49,363 bases of DNA, from IMG/VR virus record IMGVR_UViG_3300038701_002017, positions 1 through 49,363 of that record. One strand, 5' to 3'. Under the pieces are notes generated by a model. The model saw only the letters and a list, made by a program, of their open reading frames with translations. It had not been told where the DNA came from and did no database searches. Of this stretch, positions 19,350 to 29,594 are shown one piece after another. The DNA is from a virus. A program made the position numbers and the translations under genes. The stretch's first letter is position 1. The number at the start of each line of letters is the position of its first letter.

Positions 19350-21392
19350 ATGACTGTCATATCGTTTAGTAGCGTACAAGTTGTTGTTGCCAGTGATGTT
19401 ACCGCACCAGTTTTGTCGAGTCCGACAGCGGTACAGACCGGGCAAACGACTGCGAATGGTACGGTTACGACCGATGAAGGTAACGGCACTCTGTATTTTC
19501 TGGCTTCGCAGAATGCGTCAGAAAACGTTGCGACAATTAAGGCTGGATCGAGTCAGGCGGTATCGGCAACCGGCGCTCAGAATGTATCTATAACCGGACT
19601 GACAGCCAGCACAGCGTACTACTTACACTACGTCCACACAGACGCAGCGTCGAATGATTCTAACGTTGTCAGCTCGGCTCAGTTCACAACAGCGGCAGTG
19701 CCAAGCGGCAATACGATTGTCACATTCAGCAGCATACAAGTTGTCGCCCCCGTTTTCGGCGTTAGCGTAGACAACGCAAACCCGCAAGCCGGTAATCTGA
19801 TCACTTTCACGATCTCCAATGGCACAGGGCCTTATACGGCAACATTCGCGGGCGAGGCCATCACGCTTGACTCGCAGAATGCGACGACAGCAACGTACAC
19901 GTTTCACGATATCAAGACCTTTGGCGCTAAAACCGCACGATACAATGTTGCTCAAGATTTTATCTTCACAGATACAAACGACAGCGATACCGATACCGTT
20001 TCTGCTACGCCAGCGATACCAACCGGGTATGATTATTCGGATAACGTAGTCGGCGGTAGTTTTGCCAGTGTGCCGGGCTTTGTGGATGGCGATAACGTCC
20101 TTGGTTACTATTCGTCGGGTGCTGGTATAGCGGATTTGGCAACAGGCTCATTGTCCCCGGATGACGAAACAGCAGTCTTTACGTATTGGATTCAGGACGA
20201 CTCGGATAACGTTTGGGGGGCTTCAGGTCAAATTGATTGGGGCGTGTCCCCGGCTGGCACGGTCACGATTGATTCAATCGTCCCTGATCGTACAAGCGCA
20301 GTAATCACGTTTAGTTATCCCGGTGCTGACCTGACTGGTTTTCAGTACAATATTGGCGCTGGCTGGCTGTCTGCAATATCGCCACTGTCACTGACCGGAC
20401 TGACCGAAGACACGCTATACACAATTCAGATTCGCGCAGTTAACAATGCGACATTGGGCGCAATCACAAGCGACACGTTTACAACCACTTCGCAGGTCGA
20501 TACAACGCCGAATGCGTTTAGTTTTACCTCTCAGACTGGTGTAGCCCTCTCAGCAGTCACAGCATCCAATGCGATCACTGTACAGGGTGTTGATGCTGGC
20601 GTTGATATCCCGATATCCATAGCAAACGGTGAGTACTCGGTATCAACCGACTCAGGCGCAACTTGGGGCGCATGGACAGCCACGGCAACCAATGTCCGGC
20701 TTAACTACCAGATCAGAGTCAGACATACAGACTCGGCCACACATGCAACCGATACCGTCACTACTCTCACAATCGGCGGCGTAGTCGGCACGTTTACCAG
20801 CACCACCTTGGCAGATACGGTTGACCCGGTTATTACACTGGTCGGCGGTAATATGTCAGTCGCTCAGGGTAGCAACTGGATAGAGCCAGGTTATACCGCC
20901 ACAGACAATGCTGACGGTGATCTAACAGATAGCGTGATTGTTACTGGCTCAGTTAATACGGCGGTACTCGGCCCCCATACATTAGGTTATAGCGTCACAG
21001 ACGCAGCAGGCAATACCGGGTCTGCCACACGACTTGTTACAGTTGGGCAGATTAATGCGACAATCACATTGTCAGAGGGCGGGATAGTACTGGTTCAGCC
21101 AGGTGCAGCATATACAGACCAGACCGTATCTGCCACAGATTCTCTCAGCGTAGATGTGTCAAATACGGCCGTGTGGTCAGGCGACACGGTAGATTCAAAT
21201 GCCGACTTACTTAACAGAATCGAGTTAACCACAATCGCAGGCGTTATCAATAACGTCAGTGCGTCACAAGTTAGGTTTACGCCAGACGGCACTTTGCCAG
21301 CCGGTGTTTTTAAATACAAGGCCACGGCAAAAGACGAAAACGGCGATGAAGTTGAGTTCGCTGTTGGCGCTTACGTTGTGAGCAGTAACTAG
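19350..21392 (+). CDS. Ig-like and FN3-like multidomain virion protein
   Basis: This 680-residue protein has several beta-sandwich domains in tandem. Residues 15-120 look like FN3 (DVTAPVLSSPTAVQTGQTT, then TGLTASTAYYLHYV), residues 300-390 again (ISPLSLTGLTEDTLYTIQI), and about 490-580 is a DUF5011/HYR-type domain (DPVITLVGGNMSVAQGS, then AVLGPHTLGYSVTD, then AGNTGSA). Such repeats decorate phage virions and may bind glycans. It lies in the appendage block, four bases after a neighbour. Confidence 0.65.
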   Translation: MTVISFSSVQVVVASDVTAPVLSSPTAVQTGQTTANGTVTTDEGNGTLYFLASQNASENVATIKAGSSQAVSATGAQNVSITGLTASTAYYLHYVHTDAASNDSNVVSSAQFTTAAVPSGNTIVTFSSIQVVAPVFGVSVDNANPQAGNLITFTISNGTGPYTATFAGEAITLDSQNATTATYTFHDIKTFGAKTARYNVAQDFIFTDTNDSDTDTVSATPAIPTGYDYSDNVVGGSFASVPGFVDGDNVLGYYSSGAGIADLATGSLSPDDETAVFTYWIQDDSDNVWGASGQIDWGVSPAGTVTIDSIVPDRTSAVITFSYPGADLTGFQYNIGAGWLSAISPLSLTGLTEDTLYTIQIRAVNNATLGAITSDTFTTTSQVDTTPNAFSFTSQTGVALSAVTASNAITVQGVDAGVDIPISIANGEYSVSTDSGATWGAWTATATNVRLNYQIRVRHTDSATHATDTVTTLTIGGVVGTFTSTTLADTVDPVITLVGGNMSVAQGSNWIEPGYTATDNADGDLTDSVIVTGSVNTAVLGPHTLGYSVTDAAGNTGSATRLVTVGQINATITLSEGGIVLVQPGAAYTDQTVSATDSLSVDVSNTAVWSGDTVDSNADLLNRIELTTIAGVINNVSASQVRFTPDGTLPAGVFKYKATAKDENGDEVEFAVGAYVVSSN

Positions 21393-21400
21393 GGGGTTAT

Positions 21401-23104
21401 ATGACTATAGTAGCAACAGATTGGAGCGTTACACGCTCAAACGGCAATATCAGATATATCGGTGATGACCACGGCGGCGCATCCCCTTCTTACGCGACTG
21501 TTATTGAGCTTCACAGATGGCTTGGCGATCTGGCAGATGACGCCAGCTCAGCAGGTAATGATGAAATTGATATTACTGACGAATTGCCATCCGGTCGTTC
21601 GACTGACAACATCATTACGCTGTTAGGCAACTATAACATTGATGATACAGCGGCAGAGCATCTGTATGATGGATCTATCATTCAAGCGGCAGGCGCGGAG
21701 ATCTATGACGGCATCGTTAACTTCGGTAATGCTGACGTACAGATTCAGATTATTCAAAATGGTACCGTTCTCGCCGATGACTGGTGGAACTTTGGCGGGG
21801 GTGGCTTAAACGCAAATGCAGCGCAAGGCATCTCGCATCGTTTCATGATCAAAACCCGGACAGGCGGTGCGGATATAGACGGTAGGCGCTTGATTGGTAC
21901 ATCGCGCACGTTCGGTAACACCTATTCTGAATTCTCGATCAACGGTACGGCAAGGGGTAACAACGTCTTAGCGTTGACCGACTCAGCAGACCTAAATAAC
22001 CAAACCGTAGCAGGCACCGTTGCAACATGGACAACGATTACGAACACGGAAGGATTCAGACAGCTTGACGTTAACAACAACGGCTCGGATGAAGACTACT
22101 ATTCAGAATGGAACCGCGACGCTTACACGATTAACCAATTGTTTGAACGAGCAAAGTGGTTAACTAGAGATGGATCGGCAGAGACCATTTATGGCTTAAG
22201 CGGTGAGCTGTTTAGAGGTATTACGCACGAGATCAACATTGATACCAATACCGGTACATTTAGTGCTGTTGAAGCGGTAAGTTGGACAGGCGGCACAGGT
22301 CAAATGCTGGCGATTGATTCTACAACTGCCGGTACTAAAATGTGGATACAGCTATTAACAGGGGTCTCCCCTACTGATGGCCAGGTTATTACCGGAGGCA
22401 CGTCGTCAGCAACGGCAGCGGTTAACGTTACGGTTACTGACAGATCATCGACGCTATCTAAGCCCTTTATCGGTGTATCCACAGGCTCGGCAATTATCGG
22501 TGCTTACGGTGTTGGTATTGAGACCGCAGATCTATCAGCAACGGACAAAGTAACAGATCTGACCAATACCGTTATCAATCCTCCTAATGCTGTGACGTTT
22601 ACAGTAGGCGGCCTGGTAAATGGCGAAGACAGAGTACTCGTTGCGCCTTGGGATGGTTCGACGTTGGACGGCGAAGGCAACCCAGCTATCGACAAAGCAC
22701 AGGATACGATTAACGGCAGCTTAACAGGGGCGGCGGTTACTTCGGTTGTCACAACTACGGCGATCCCTTCAGATACCCCGTCTTCAGGTGGTATTCGTAT
22801 CGAGTTAGATGACGGCTCATACAAAGACGTGGCGTATACAAGCTATACAGGCAGTACGTATACTATTACCTCGACGGACTTCTCGGGCACAAATGCAACG
22901 ACTGGCAACAATATCTGGATTGCCTACATAGATGAGCTTGCGTCAGGCACAGTAGCAGCATTCTCGGCAATCTATAGTGCTGATCGGGATCTGGTTGTTA
23001 TTGTGCGGGACGGTGGTGTGAGCCCTATCAAGCAGTTTATTACCTCGGCCTCCCTTGGCAGTACAGGGGGATCGGTCACAACAATTCGTACTTCGGACGA
23101 ATAA
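21401..23104 (+). CDS. Putative virion structural protein
   Basis: The 567-residue acidic, Thr/Ser-rich protein has VTRSNGNIRYIGDDHGGASPSY near the start, followed by a WLGDLADD segment and a long beta-rich body containing repeated glycine turns. No enzyme motif is recognised. It is flanked by adhesin-like and structural genes, so a role in the virion appendage is inferred. The end (TTIRTSDE) resembles the SDE end of the two downstream paralogues. Confidence 0.6.
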   Translation: MTIVATDWSVTRSNGNIRYIGDDHGGASPSYATVIELHRWLGDLADDASSAGNDEIDITDELPSGRSTDNIITLLGNYNIDDTAAEHLYDGSIIQAAGAEIYDGIVNFGNADVQIQIIQNGTVLADDWWNFGGGGLNANAAQGISHRFMIKTRTGGADIDGRRLIGTSRTFGNTYSEFSINGTARGNNVLALTDSADLNNQTVAGTVATWTTITNTEGFRQLDVNNNGSDEDYYSEWNRDAYTINQLFERAKWLTRDGSAETIYGLSGELFRGITHEINIDTNTGTFSAVEAVSWTGGTGQMLAIDSTTAGTKMWIQLLTGVSPTDGQVITGGTSSATAAVNVTVTDRSSTLSKPFIGVSTGSAIIGAYGVGIETADLSATDKVTDLTNTVINPPNAVTFTVGGLVNGEDRVLVAPWDGSTLDGEGNPAIDKAQDTINGSLTGAAVTSVVTTTAIPSDTPSSGGIRIELDDGSYKDVAYTSYTGSTYTITSTDFSGTNATTGNNIWIAYIDELASGTVAAFSAIYSADRDLVVIVRDGGVSPIKQFITSASLGSTGGSVTTIRTSDE

Positions 23105-23106
23105 GT

Positions 23107-24657
23107 ATGACAGTTTCAGGCGGTTGGACTGAGTTTTCGCTAGGGGCTATTTCAGACCCAGCGATTACAACCTATTTCTGTACAGATTTGACGAATAATA
23201 CCTTTGGCACGAACGGATATTTTCATACGTGCAAGCCAACAAATAACGGCACAGGTATTACAGGAGCTTGGTTTTCTATCCCTTCCATTGATATGACGAC
23301 ATCGCAGCGGTTTTATTACGCTGACACAAATATCTCAGAAGCAATGGCGGCACTGAACGCAACAGATACGGGCATGGTCGTTCTGACTTCTGGCTCAGGT
23401 GCGAACTTAAAAGCCGCTTGTTGGAATGTAATCGGTGGGTCGGGTAATACTTACAAGCTGTATGACGGGGCGTGCCTTGTTAATGCTCAAAAGACGGATA
23501 CCGCAGCAGACATAGACGTAGGGTTTGACGCTACTGCTGTGACTGGCGTTGGTTTTGGCTATAAAGACACGAATAAATACGTGACAATGAATTACGCCAA
23601 GCCTGGTTATGTAGAGCCGTATGTTCTAACCGGCACAGGTATTGATTTTTCTGAAGTAGTTGATGCGGAAATATCGGACGGGCTGAAGGCCATTATATCG
23701 CCCACTCAGAATATACATGCTTGCCGTATCGGGTTTGATGTGGGCAACGGAACCACAGCAACAACTTTTACAGAAGAATTAAAGACCTGGGAATTTTATG
23801 GTGATTTTGACCTGACAAAACCAGATCTCGCTCAATCACACGTAAACGATAATGACATTGGTTTCAGGGTGAACGCCTCGGCTAGTGACAGTGTAACTTT
23901 TACGTTTTGTAACTGGCTCGGAGAGACACCATTCTTTTGGAAATCAGAGAATACCGCCACCTTAGTTGAGTATCATTTTTGTGTAGTTAGAGGGGCAGGA
24001 ACAACAATTCTTGACGATGATCATGAGTTTTTATCGAGCATTTTTGACAATTGCGGGACAGTGCAAACCACAGCGCCAACCATAGCAAACTCTGTGATTA
24101 AGAACGCAGTAACAGGGATTAGTATCGTTGACCCAACCGACTTTACAAATAACGATTTGCAAAATAATACAGTGGGAATGCTCTTTGATTTTGACAACAG
24201 CGACACTGTGACCTTAAGTGGGATTACATTTACAGGCAATACTACGGATGTTGAGTATACCGGCTCAGGCGTGCTGACCATACAACCGACTAACGGTACA
24301 GTCGTCGGCACGACTCTAGCAAGCGGGACAGGCTCGATAACGGTTGCAGCAAGCCCCGTCACGTTGAAAATAATTATTAAAGACCCTGATGGTAATTTGA
24401 TCACAGATAGTACGGTGAACGTTCTAGTCGAGGCGGATACTGGCGGTGATTTATCAGTGGGCACTGACATTATTAAAGGCTTCACAGATGCAAATGGTGA
24501 GGTGTCAGATACGAGAGCTTACACATCAAACCAGCCGATCAAGGGCTGGATTCGACGCAGCTCGACCACACCATTTTATAAGCAAGCAGAAGTATCAGGG
24601 ACAATTAATAGCGCTCAAGATCTTACGCTAGTGTTTTTGCTAGAAAGTGACGAATAA
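23107..24657 (+). CDS. Beta-helix virion protein, paralogue A
   Basis: The 516-residue product has an N-terminal cap, a beta-helical region with Asn/Thr ladders (around 290-390), and a C-terminal carboxypeptidase-regulatory-like fold (VTLKIIIKDPDGNLITDSTV, then GEVSDTRAYTSNQPIKGW). The next gene repeats nearly every segment, so the two arose by tandem duplication. The two genes share one base at the junction. Receptor or glycan binding is plausible. Confidence 0.65.
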   Translation: MTVSGGWTEFSLGAISDPAITTYFCTDLTNNTFGTNGYFHTCKPTNNGTGITGAWFSIPSIDMTTSQRFYYADTNISEAMAALNATDTGMVVLTSGSGANLKAACWNVIGGSGNTYKLYDGACLVNAQKTDTAADIDVGFDATAVTGVGFGYKDTNKYVTMNYAKPGYVEPYVLTGTGIDFSEVVDAEISDGLKAIISPTQNIHACRIGFDVGNGTTATTFTEELKTWEFYGDFDLTKPDLAQSHVNDNDIGFRVNASASDSVTFTFCNWLGETPFFWKSENTATLVEYHFCVVRGAGTTILDDDHEFLSSIFDNCGTVQTTAPTIANSVIKNAVTGISIVDPTDFTNNDLQNNTVGMLFDFDNSDTVTLSGITFTGNTTDVEYTGSGVLTIQPTNGTVVGTTLASGTGSITVAASPVTLKIIIKDPDGNLITDSTVNVLVEADTGGDLSVGTDIIKGFTDANGEVSDTRAYTSNQPIKGWIRRSSTTPFYKQAEVSGTINSAQDLTLVFLLESDE

Positions 24658-26249
24658 TGGCAACAATAACTGGCGGGCTAACTAAGGTAGATATTACTAA
24701 CGCAACGGATACAGCAACAATCGCCCTGCATCACATTACGCTAGCTGGGAATGCTGTAATACTCGGCATGACAAAAGGCCGGATTGTTAAGCCGTCTGGC
24801 ACATATACAGACAACACCAACGGTGGCGTAGTGTTTGAGTTTTCTGCCATTGATATGACTGTAGCACGACGGCTGTTTTATGCTGAAATGCGCGCAGACA
24901 AGGAGCTGGATGTGTTGGTTGATAGCACTGGCCCTTGTTTATTTGCACTAACCAGCGGTACGGGTGCAAATATGAAGGAGGCTTGTTGGGCAATTTGCGG
25001 AGGTAGTGGGGATACCCACGACACGCAACAGCTATCCCTAGCAGTTAGGGCTGATAAGTCAGATACCGCAGCGTTCTACAATGGTAGTTACGATCCAGCG
25101 GCGGTCTCAGGGGTTGGTATTGGATGCGACCTAAAGCTAAAAGCAGACGCACATCAAGTATATTTGGCTTACACTGGTTATTTAGATCCGTATGTTTTAA
25201 CGGGTGGAACAAGCGGTACACCTGCAACCTTTAAGGATATTACTGACGAAATTAAGCAAGGCAGTACTTCCACTATATTCTCACCAACCGAAAATATTCA
25301 CGCTTCAAGAGGGGCGTGGATAATTGGCGACGGAGCGACTGAGACACACTTTGACGAGACCTTAAAAGTCTTTGAGTTTTATGGTTCGTTTGATGCGACA
25401 CAATCATATATTAATCAATCGCACGTTGACGGAGATGATATAGGCTATGAGCGGAACGCTTCAGCCAGTGACAGCTCAACATTTACACTGTGCAACTGGA
25501 TTGATGACACAGCGTTTTTCTGGAATACAATAGGATCTACAGCGGCAAGCATTGAGTATGTTTCGTGTACTATTAAGGGGCCAGGACTTTCAACGATAGT
25601 TGACGGCCACACCTTTGATTTTTGTACATTTGACTCAAGAGACACAATCACAACTACAGCACCTACTATCACCAATTCAACAATTAAAAACAGCTCGGCA
25701 ACGGTGGCACTAGATATTGTTGATTCGGTTAATTTTACGGATAACACGCTAAGCAATAACACCACGGCAATGCGCTTTGACTTTGATGCAAGTGATACAG
25801 TTGTACTTGATAACATTACTTTCAGCGGTAACACGACAGACATTGAATATACTGGTTCAGGTGTATTAACGGTACAGCCGACCAACGGCACGACAATAGG
25901 CACAACGCTGGCAAGCGGCACAGGATCAATTGATGTTTCGGCTAGCCCTGTCACATTAAAGATCATTGTTAAAGACCCAAGCGGCAGCCTGATTACAGAT
26001 AGTAGTGTGAACGTGCTTGTTCTTGCAGACAGCGGCGGGGCTTTATCGGTAGATACGCAGATCATAAAAGGGCTTACAGACATTAATGGAGAAGTTTCAG
26101 ATACACGCGCATATACTGGAAACCAGCCGATTAAAGGGTGGGTACGTAAGTCGTCAGGATCACCCTACTATCGGCAGTTTAAAATCATAGGCGAAGTCTC
26201 GGCAGCAAATGGTCTGACGTTGACAGTAAAGATGGTGAGCGATGAATAA
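24657..26249 (+). CDS. Beta-helix virion protein, paralogue B
   Basis: The 530-residue product matches the preceding protein across its length, with the strongest likeness in the last 130 residues (QPTNGTTIGTTLASGTGS, SPVTLKIIVKDPSGSL, GEVSDTRAYTGNQPIKGW) and more divergence in the N-terminal cap. It overlaps the next gene by eight bases. Keeping two diverged copies may give the virion alternative or hetero-oligomeric receptor specificities. Confidence 0.65.
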   Translation: MATITGGLTKVDITNATDTATIALHHITLAGNAVILGMTKGRIVKPSGTYTDNTNGGVVFEFSAIDMTVARRLFYAEMRADKELDVLVDSTGPCLFALTSGTGANMKEACWAICGGSGDTHDTQQLSLAVRADKSDTAAFYNGSYDPAAVSGVGIGCDLKLKADAHQVYLAYTGYLDPYVLTGGTSGTPATFKDITDEIKQGSTSTIFSPTENIHASRGAWIIGDGATETHFDETLKVFEFYGSFDATQSYINQSHVDGDDIGYERNASASDSSTFTLCNWIDDTAFFWNTIGSTAASIEYVSCTIKGPGLSTIVDGHTFDFCTFDSRDTITTTAPTITNSTIKNSSATVALDIVDSVNFTDNTLSNNTTAMRFDFDASDTVVLDNITFSGNTTDIEYTGSGVLTVQPTNGTTIGTTLASGTGSIDVSASPVTLKIIVKDPSGSLITDSSVNVLVLADSGGALSVDTQIIKGLTDINGEVSDTRAYTGNQPIKGWVRKSSGSPYYRQFKIIGEVSAANGLTLTVKMVSDE

Positions 26250-26730
26250 TATCCCTTCAATCACATTAGCAGAAATCGAAGCACAGCTACCTTGCGGCTC
26301 CGGGCTTGATGAAGTGTATGCGCTGGCTCCGACAGATAAGAATGAGCGATTCACGCTACCGGCTAACTTGAGCTTTGAAGCGATGTTCTGGGTAGTTCGA
26401 TACCTGCCAGACTTTAATCCACTTTGGAAAGCCTATGCCAAATGGTGTGCTGGACATGTCGCTTTTCTGGTGACAGATGAAACGGTATTAGGCTATCTCA
26501 ACGATACTTCTTGGAACTCACTAAAAGATATTGAGCCAATAGAGACAGGTTTTAATCCAGCTAACAGGGCACTGAGAGAATCGAATAGAGAGCCTGAATG
26601 GGCGGCCTTACAGAAAACAATATTGTATGCGAAAAAGGCCATTGAATTACATGATCCTGCTTTAGTTGATGGCTTCAATGATCTAGTCGAAACCAAGCTA
26701 AGACAAGCATTCTTGACGGGTGAAGTCTGA
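26242..26730 (+). CDS. Hypothetical virion-cluster protein
   Basis: The 162-residue protein is mostly helical with a Trp-rich middle (FWVVRYLPDFNPLWKAYAKWC). No family is recognised. It overlaps the flanking genes at both ends, so it belongs to the same operon as the appendage proteins. It may be an assembly chaperone for one of them, which is inference from position. Confidence 0.55.
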   Translation: MNNIPSITLAEIEAQLPCGSGLDEVYALAPTDKNERFTLPANLSFEAMFWVVRYLPDFNPLWKAYAKWCAGHVAFLVTDETVLGYLNDTSWNSLKDIEPIETGFNPANRALRESNREPEWAALQKTILYAKKAIELHDPALVDGFNDLVETKLRQAFLTGEV

Positions 26731-26912
26731 TGGATGCGGCTCATAAAAACATACTGGCAATCAAGCAGCATTCTGAAGAAACAAGGAAGCTGTTTAGAGC
26801 GGTTGAGGCTAAAACCAATACCATCGACATGCTGGCGCTAAAAATAGAGCAGTTAGAGAAGCAAGTACAAGCATTACAGGTGAAACTATTCAGCGGGGGC
26901 GCAACTGAATGA
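26730..26912 (+). CDS. Small coiled-coil protein
   Basis: The 60-residue product is one continuous amphipathic helix (EAKTNTIDMLALKIEQLEKQ and on), a likely trimeric or dimeric coiled coil. It shares a base with the upstream stop and overlaps the next gene by four bases. A bundling or tail-fibre-linker role is plausible, but there is no family match. Confidence 0.55.
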   Translation: MDAAHKNILAIKQHSEETRKLFRAVEAKTNTIDMLALKIEQLEKQVQALQVKLFSGGATE

Positions 26913-28171
26913 TTACCGTCAACTATGCAGACCCTAACAACCTGATTATCAATATTCCGCGCAATGACATGACGTTGATCCAGTCTAACCCAACAGAGAT
27001 TAGGCAGCTTGACTTGAATGCTTTTAGACTTGAACTGAAGTCAATCGAGGATAGCTCAGAAGGGATAGCGTTTCCAAGAACTCATAATCACAACACCACA
27101 GTCACAGTCGGCGGAGTGGTACTTGCGAGAGTAATTGAAATACTTGATCCTTACACGATTACGTTTGAGGATGGTCAGTATGCGGTCAACCTGGTTGGCG
27201 CTAACAGTAACGTAGGCGACAGAGTAAACGTTAACCAAGTGTCCGTCAGATCAACGAACTCAGCAGGCTTACAGGATCTAAGCACCCTATTGTCTTCGGC
27301 TTACGCTGGTAAAGTTTCTGTTGATCCGGTTGACGGACAAGCCGGAACATCTACACCTTTGGGCACCAGAAATATCCCGGTTAATAATCTGATTGACGCA
27401 ATCACAATTGCAGATAAAAACAGCATTAAGACCTTACAAATCTTAAATAGTATGACGATTGATATTAGCGATTTTTCGAGGGGCTTTACGTTTGTAGGGG
27501 ATAACGTTGCTACAGTCGGCATTGTTCTTGATGCCTCAACAAACGTTAATCGGTGTCAGTTCAAAGATCTCACGGTATCAGGGACATTAGACGGCGATAA
27601 CGTACTAAAGAATTGCTCAGTCAAAACCGTTGAACACGTTCATGGCGAAATGATTGATTGCGGTATTGATGAGCAAATCACACTTACCAGCGGTGAAAAA
27701 GCCAGTCTGATCAATTGCTATAGCGTGGTCGTGAATGGGCCGAAGCCAATTATTGATATGGATGGCGGGGGCTATTTGAGTCTGCGAAATTACAACGGTA
27801 CAGTACATCTTAGAAACTGCACGACAGGCGAGGCTATTTTGGATATGGCGTCAGGCACAGTAGTCATAGACCCAACCGTGACAGGCGGTCTAATTACTAT
27901 CAGGGGCGTAGCAAATGTTGTTGACAATTCAGTGGGTGCAACCGTTGTTGATCAGACCGTCACACCATCGCTATTTAATTACATCATGGAAAATGGTGAG
28001 AGCTTTCAAGAAGCAGTCCGCTTGATTCGAGCATTCGCAGCCGGAGACGTTGAAGACGATGGAGCAGGCAATGCGGTAATCAAGTCGCTAGATGGTCTGG
28101 TAGACCGGATCACAGCAACATATGATCGAAACACAGGATCTCGCACAGTGACAGCGACTAATGCGGCTTAA
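26909..28171 (+). CDS. Phage appendage protein with beta-helix domain
   Basis: The 420-residue product has an N-terminal virion-attachment-like domain (MITVNYADPNNLIINIPRND, residues 1-90), then a beta-helix segment (about 190-340, with TFVGDNVATVGIV and LRNYNGTVHLRNCTT), then a helical C-terminus ending in ATNAA. It resembles upper parts of fibre or baseplate proteins. It lies directly upstream of two small structural-type genes and the terminase genes. Confidence 0.6.
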   Translation: MITVNYADPNNLIINIPRNDMTLIQSNPTEIRQLDLNAFRLELKSIEDSSEGIAFPRTHNHNTTVTVGGVVLARVIEILDPYTITFEDGQYAVNLVGANSNVGDRVNVNQVSVRSTNSAGLQDLSTLLSSAYAGKVSVDPVDGQAGTSTPLGTRNIPVNNLIDAITIADKNSIKTLQILNSMTIDISDFSRGFTFVGDNVATVGIVLDASTNVNRCQFKDLTVSGTLDGDNVLKNCSVKTVEHVHGEMIDCGIDEQITLTSGEKASLINCYSVVVNGPKPIIDMDGGGYLSLRNYNGTVHLRNCTTGEAILDMASGTVVIDPTVTGGLITIRGVANVVDNSVGATVVDQTVTPSLFNYIMENGESFQEAVRLIRAFAAGDVEDDGAGNAVIKSLDGLVDRITATYDRNTGSRTVTATNAA

Positions 28172-28478
28172 TTATCTTTTATCTGGCTTTTACGGCAGCG
28201 GATTCTTTGGCAGTAGTCGAAATCCAATTACATGGCTTTATTTTAGTCAGTACGAAATAGAAAAAGACTTTTTTTACTTCGCTAATGCAGATTACGAGAA
28301 CGTCTTAGCTTACTTGCAAACACTCAGCAATGCGGCAAATGCCTCGTTGTTTAATCTGCAATCAAAGATTAAGCACAAAGGGTATAAATCTACGCTAACA
28401 AAAGGCATAGGATCACAATTGATAGCACAGAGTTATCAATCAAAAACGTCAAGTATCGGGGCCAAATATGTCATCTAA
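28161..28478 (+). CDS. Hypothetical structural-cluster protein
   Basis: The 105-residue protein begins with an aromatic- and glycine-rich segment (LLSGFYGSGFFGSSRNPITW) and continues with a basic helical region. It overlaps both neighbours (11 bases each). The GFYGSGFFGS stretch could be a flexible or membrane-interacting segment. Function unknown. Confidence 0.5.
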   Translation: MRLNYLLSGFYGSGFFGSSRNPITWLYFSQYEIEKDFFYFANADYENVLAYLQTLSNAANASLFNLQSKIKHKGYKSTLTKGIGSQLIAQSYQSKTSSIGAKYVI

Positions 28479-29067
28479 CATTGATATCAGTCGGCAGCAA
28501 GGATCAACAGCGCAAATGCTGTTTACGATCACAAATGAAAGTGGTGCACTGGTTGACATTAGCAACTGGACAGACTTTGAATTAACGCCCTACATTGACC
28601 CGGCGCGTGAGTTTTCGCGCACTGTGACGTTTAACGATACCGCAGGCGGGACGTTTAGCGATACTGTTATGGTGATTGTCTGTAATTATACATTGCTGCT
28701 ACCTAAGCAAGTAACAAGGGTCGCGAAGTCAAGCAGGGTTATTACCTATCATAACGGCAGGGATATCCCAACAAGCTATCCGAAAGATCCAAATAGCGAT
28801 ATATGGCTTGGCTTTGAAATGCTTGGCTTTGAAGATGACGAATGGATACAGGCGCACTCGATCTTAATAGATGGTGTCGTTGTTGCAAAAGGTGAAACGG
28901 TTAACGGCTTGACATATGTCGACTCAAAAACTAACGGTCTAAATATTGTTGGCGTAAGAGTTAAGGATGGCAATGAAGGTAATACTTCAAGGGTCACACT
29001 GAGATACACCACCCAATATATACCAAGCGATGATCGTTCTCAGGACTTTGAGATTAAGACGCTGTAA
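28468..29067 (+). CDS. Phage structural protein with baseplate-like N-terminus
   Basis: The 199-residue product opens with DISRQQGSTAQMLFTITNES, like the N-terminal beta-sandwich of BppU-type baseplate proteins, where a short strand is followed by an I-T-N-x-x-G-x-x-V-D-I-S turn. The C-terminal half is an additional beta-rich domain (WIQAHSILIDGVVVAKG). It ends two bases before the terminase small subunit gene. A virion attachment role is inferred. Confidence 0.55.
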   Translation: MSSNIDISRQQGSTAQMLFTITNESGALVDISNWTDFELTPYIDPAREFSRTVTFNDTAGGTFSDTVMVIVCNYTLLLPKQVTRVAKSSRVITYHNGRDIPTSYPKDPNSDIWLGFEMLGFEDDEWIQAHSILIDGVVVAKGETVNGLTYVDSKTNGLNIVGVRVKDGNEGNTSRVTLRYTTQYIPSDDRSQDFEIKTL

Positions 29068-29069
29068 GC

Positions 29070-29594
29070 ATGACAAGCCAAAAGGAGAAGCAAGACTGTT
29101 GGCTAAATCTCAGGCAAGCAGCGCAAAGCCTTGAAATTTCTGATACAGCCTTTTCAAAATGGAAAGTAAGGCCTGTCGCAAGGATAGGTAGAGAGTCATT
29201 TTTCACAATGCGTGACGTTCTGGATAACAGGCTACAGCACCAGCTAGAAAGCCAGCGGCAAAAGGGCGACGAAGACGCAGAGGGGCTAGAGTTTGAGCGC
29301 TTGAGACTAACCAGAGCGCAGGCAGACGGGCAAGAAATCAAGAATGAGATATCTCGCGGGAAAACAGCACCGATTGAGATTGTTCAGGTCGTTTTATCAA
29401 GAATAGCAGGCGAAGCGGCAGGCGAGCTGGATAGTATTCCTTTAAATATTAAGCGTAAAAATCCAGATATTGATAATTTGATTATCGAGGATATCAAGCG
29501 ACATTGCGTCAAAGCTCAGAACGCAATTGCTCGATGTGACGATACGCTAGACGATGTATTAGATGACTATATCACTGACACTACAACAGGTTAA
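29070..29594 (+). CDS. Terminase small subunit, DUF1441 (Nu1-like)
   Basis: The 174-residue protein has an N-terminal helix-turn-helix (LRQAAQSLEISDTAFSKWKV), as in Nu1-type small subunits that recognise the cos site, and a helical C-terminal part (IVQVVLSRIAGEAAGELDSI) that contacts the large subunit. It overlaps the large-subunit gene by 32 bases. Presence with a GpA-type large subunit implies cos-type packaging. Confidence 0.75.
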   Translation: MTSQKEKQDCWLNLRQAAQSLEISDTAFSKWKVRPVARIGRESFFTMRDVLDNRLQHQLESQRQKGDEDAEGLEFERLRLTRAQADGQEIKNEISRGKTAPIEIVQVVLSRIAGEAAGELDSIPLNIKRKNPDIDNLIIEDIKRHCVKAQNAIARCDDTLDDVLDDYITDTTTG

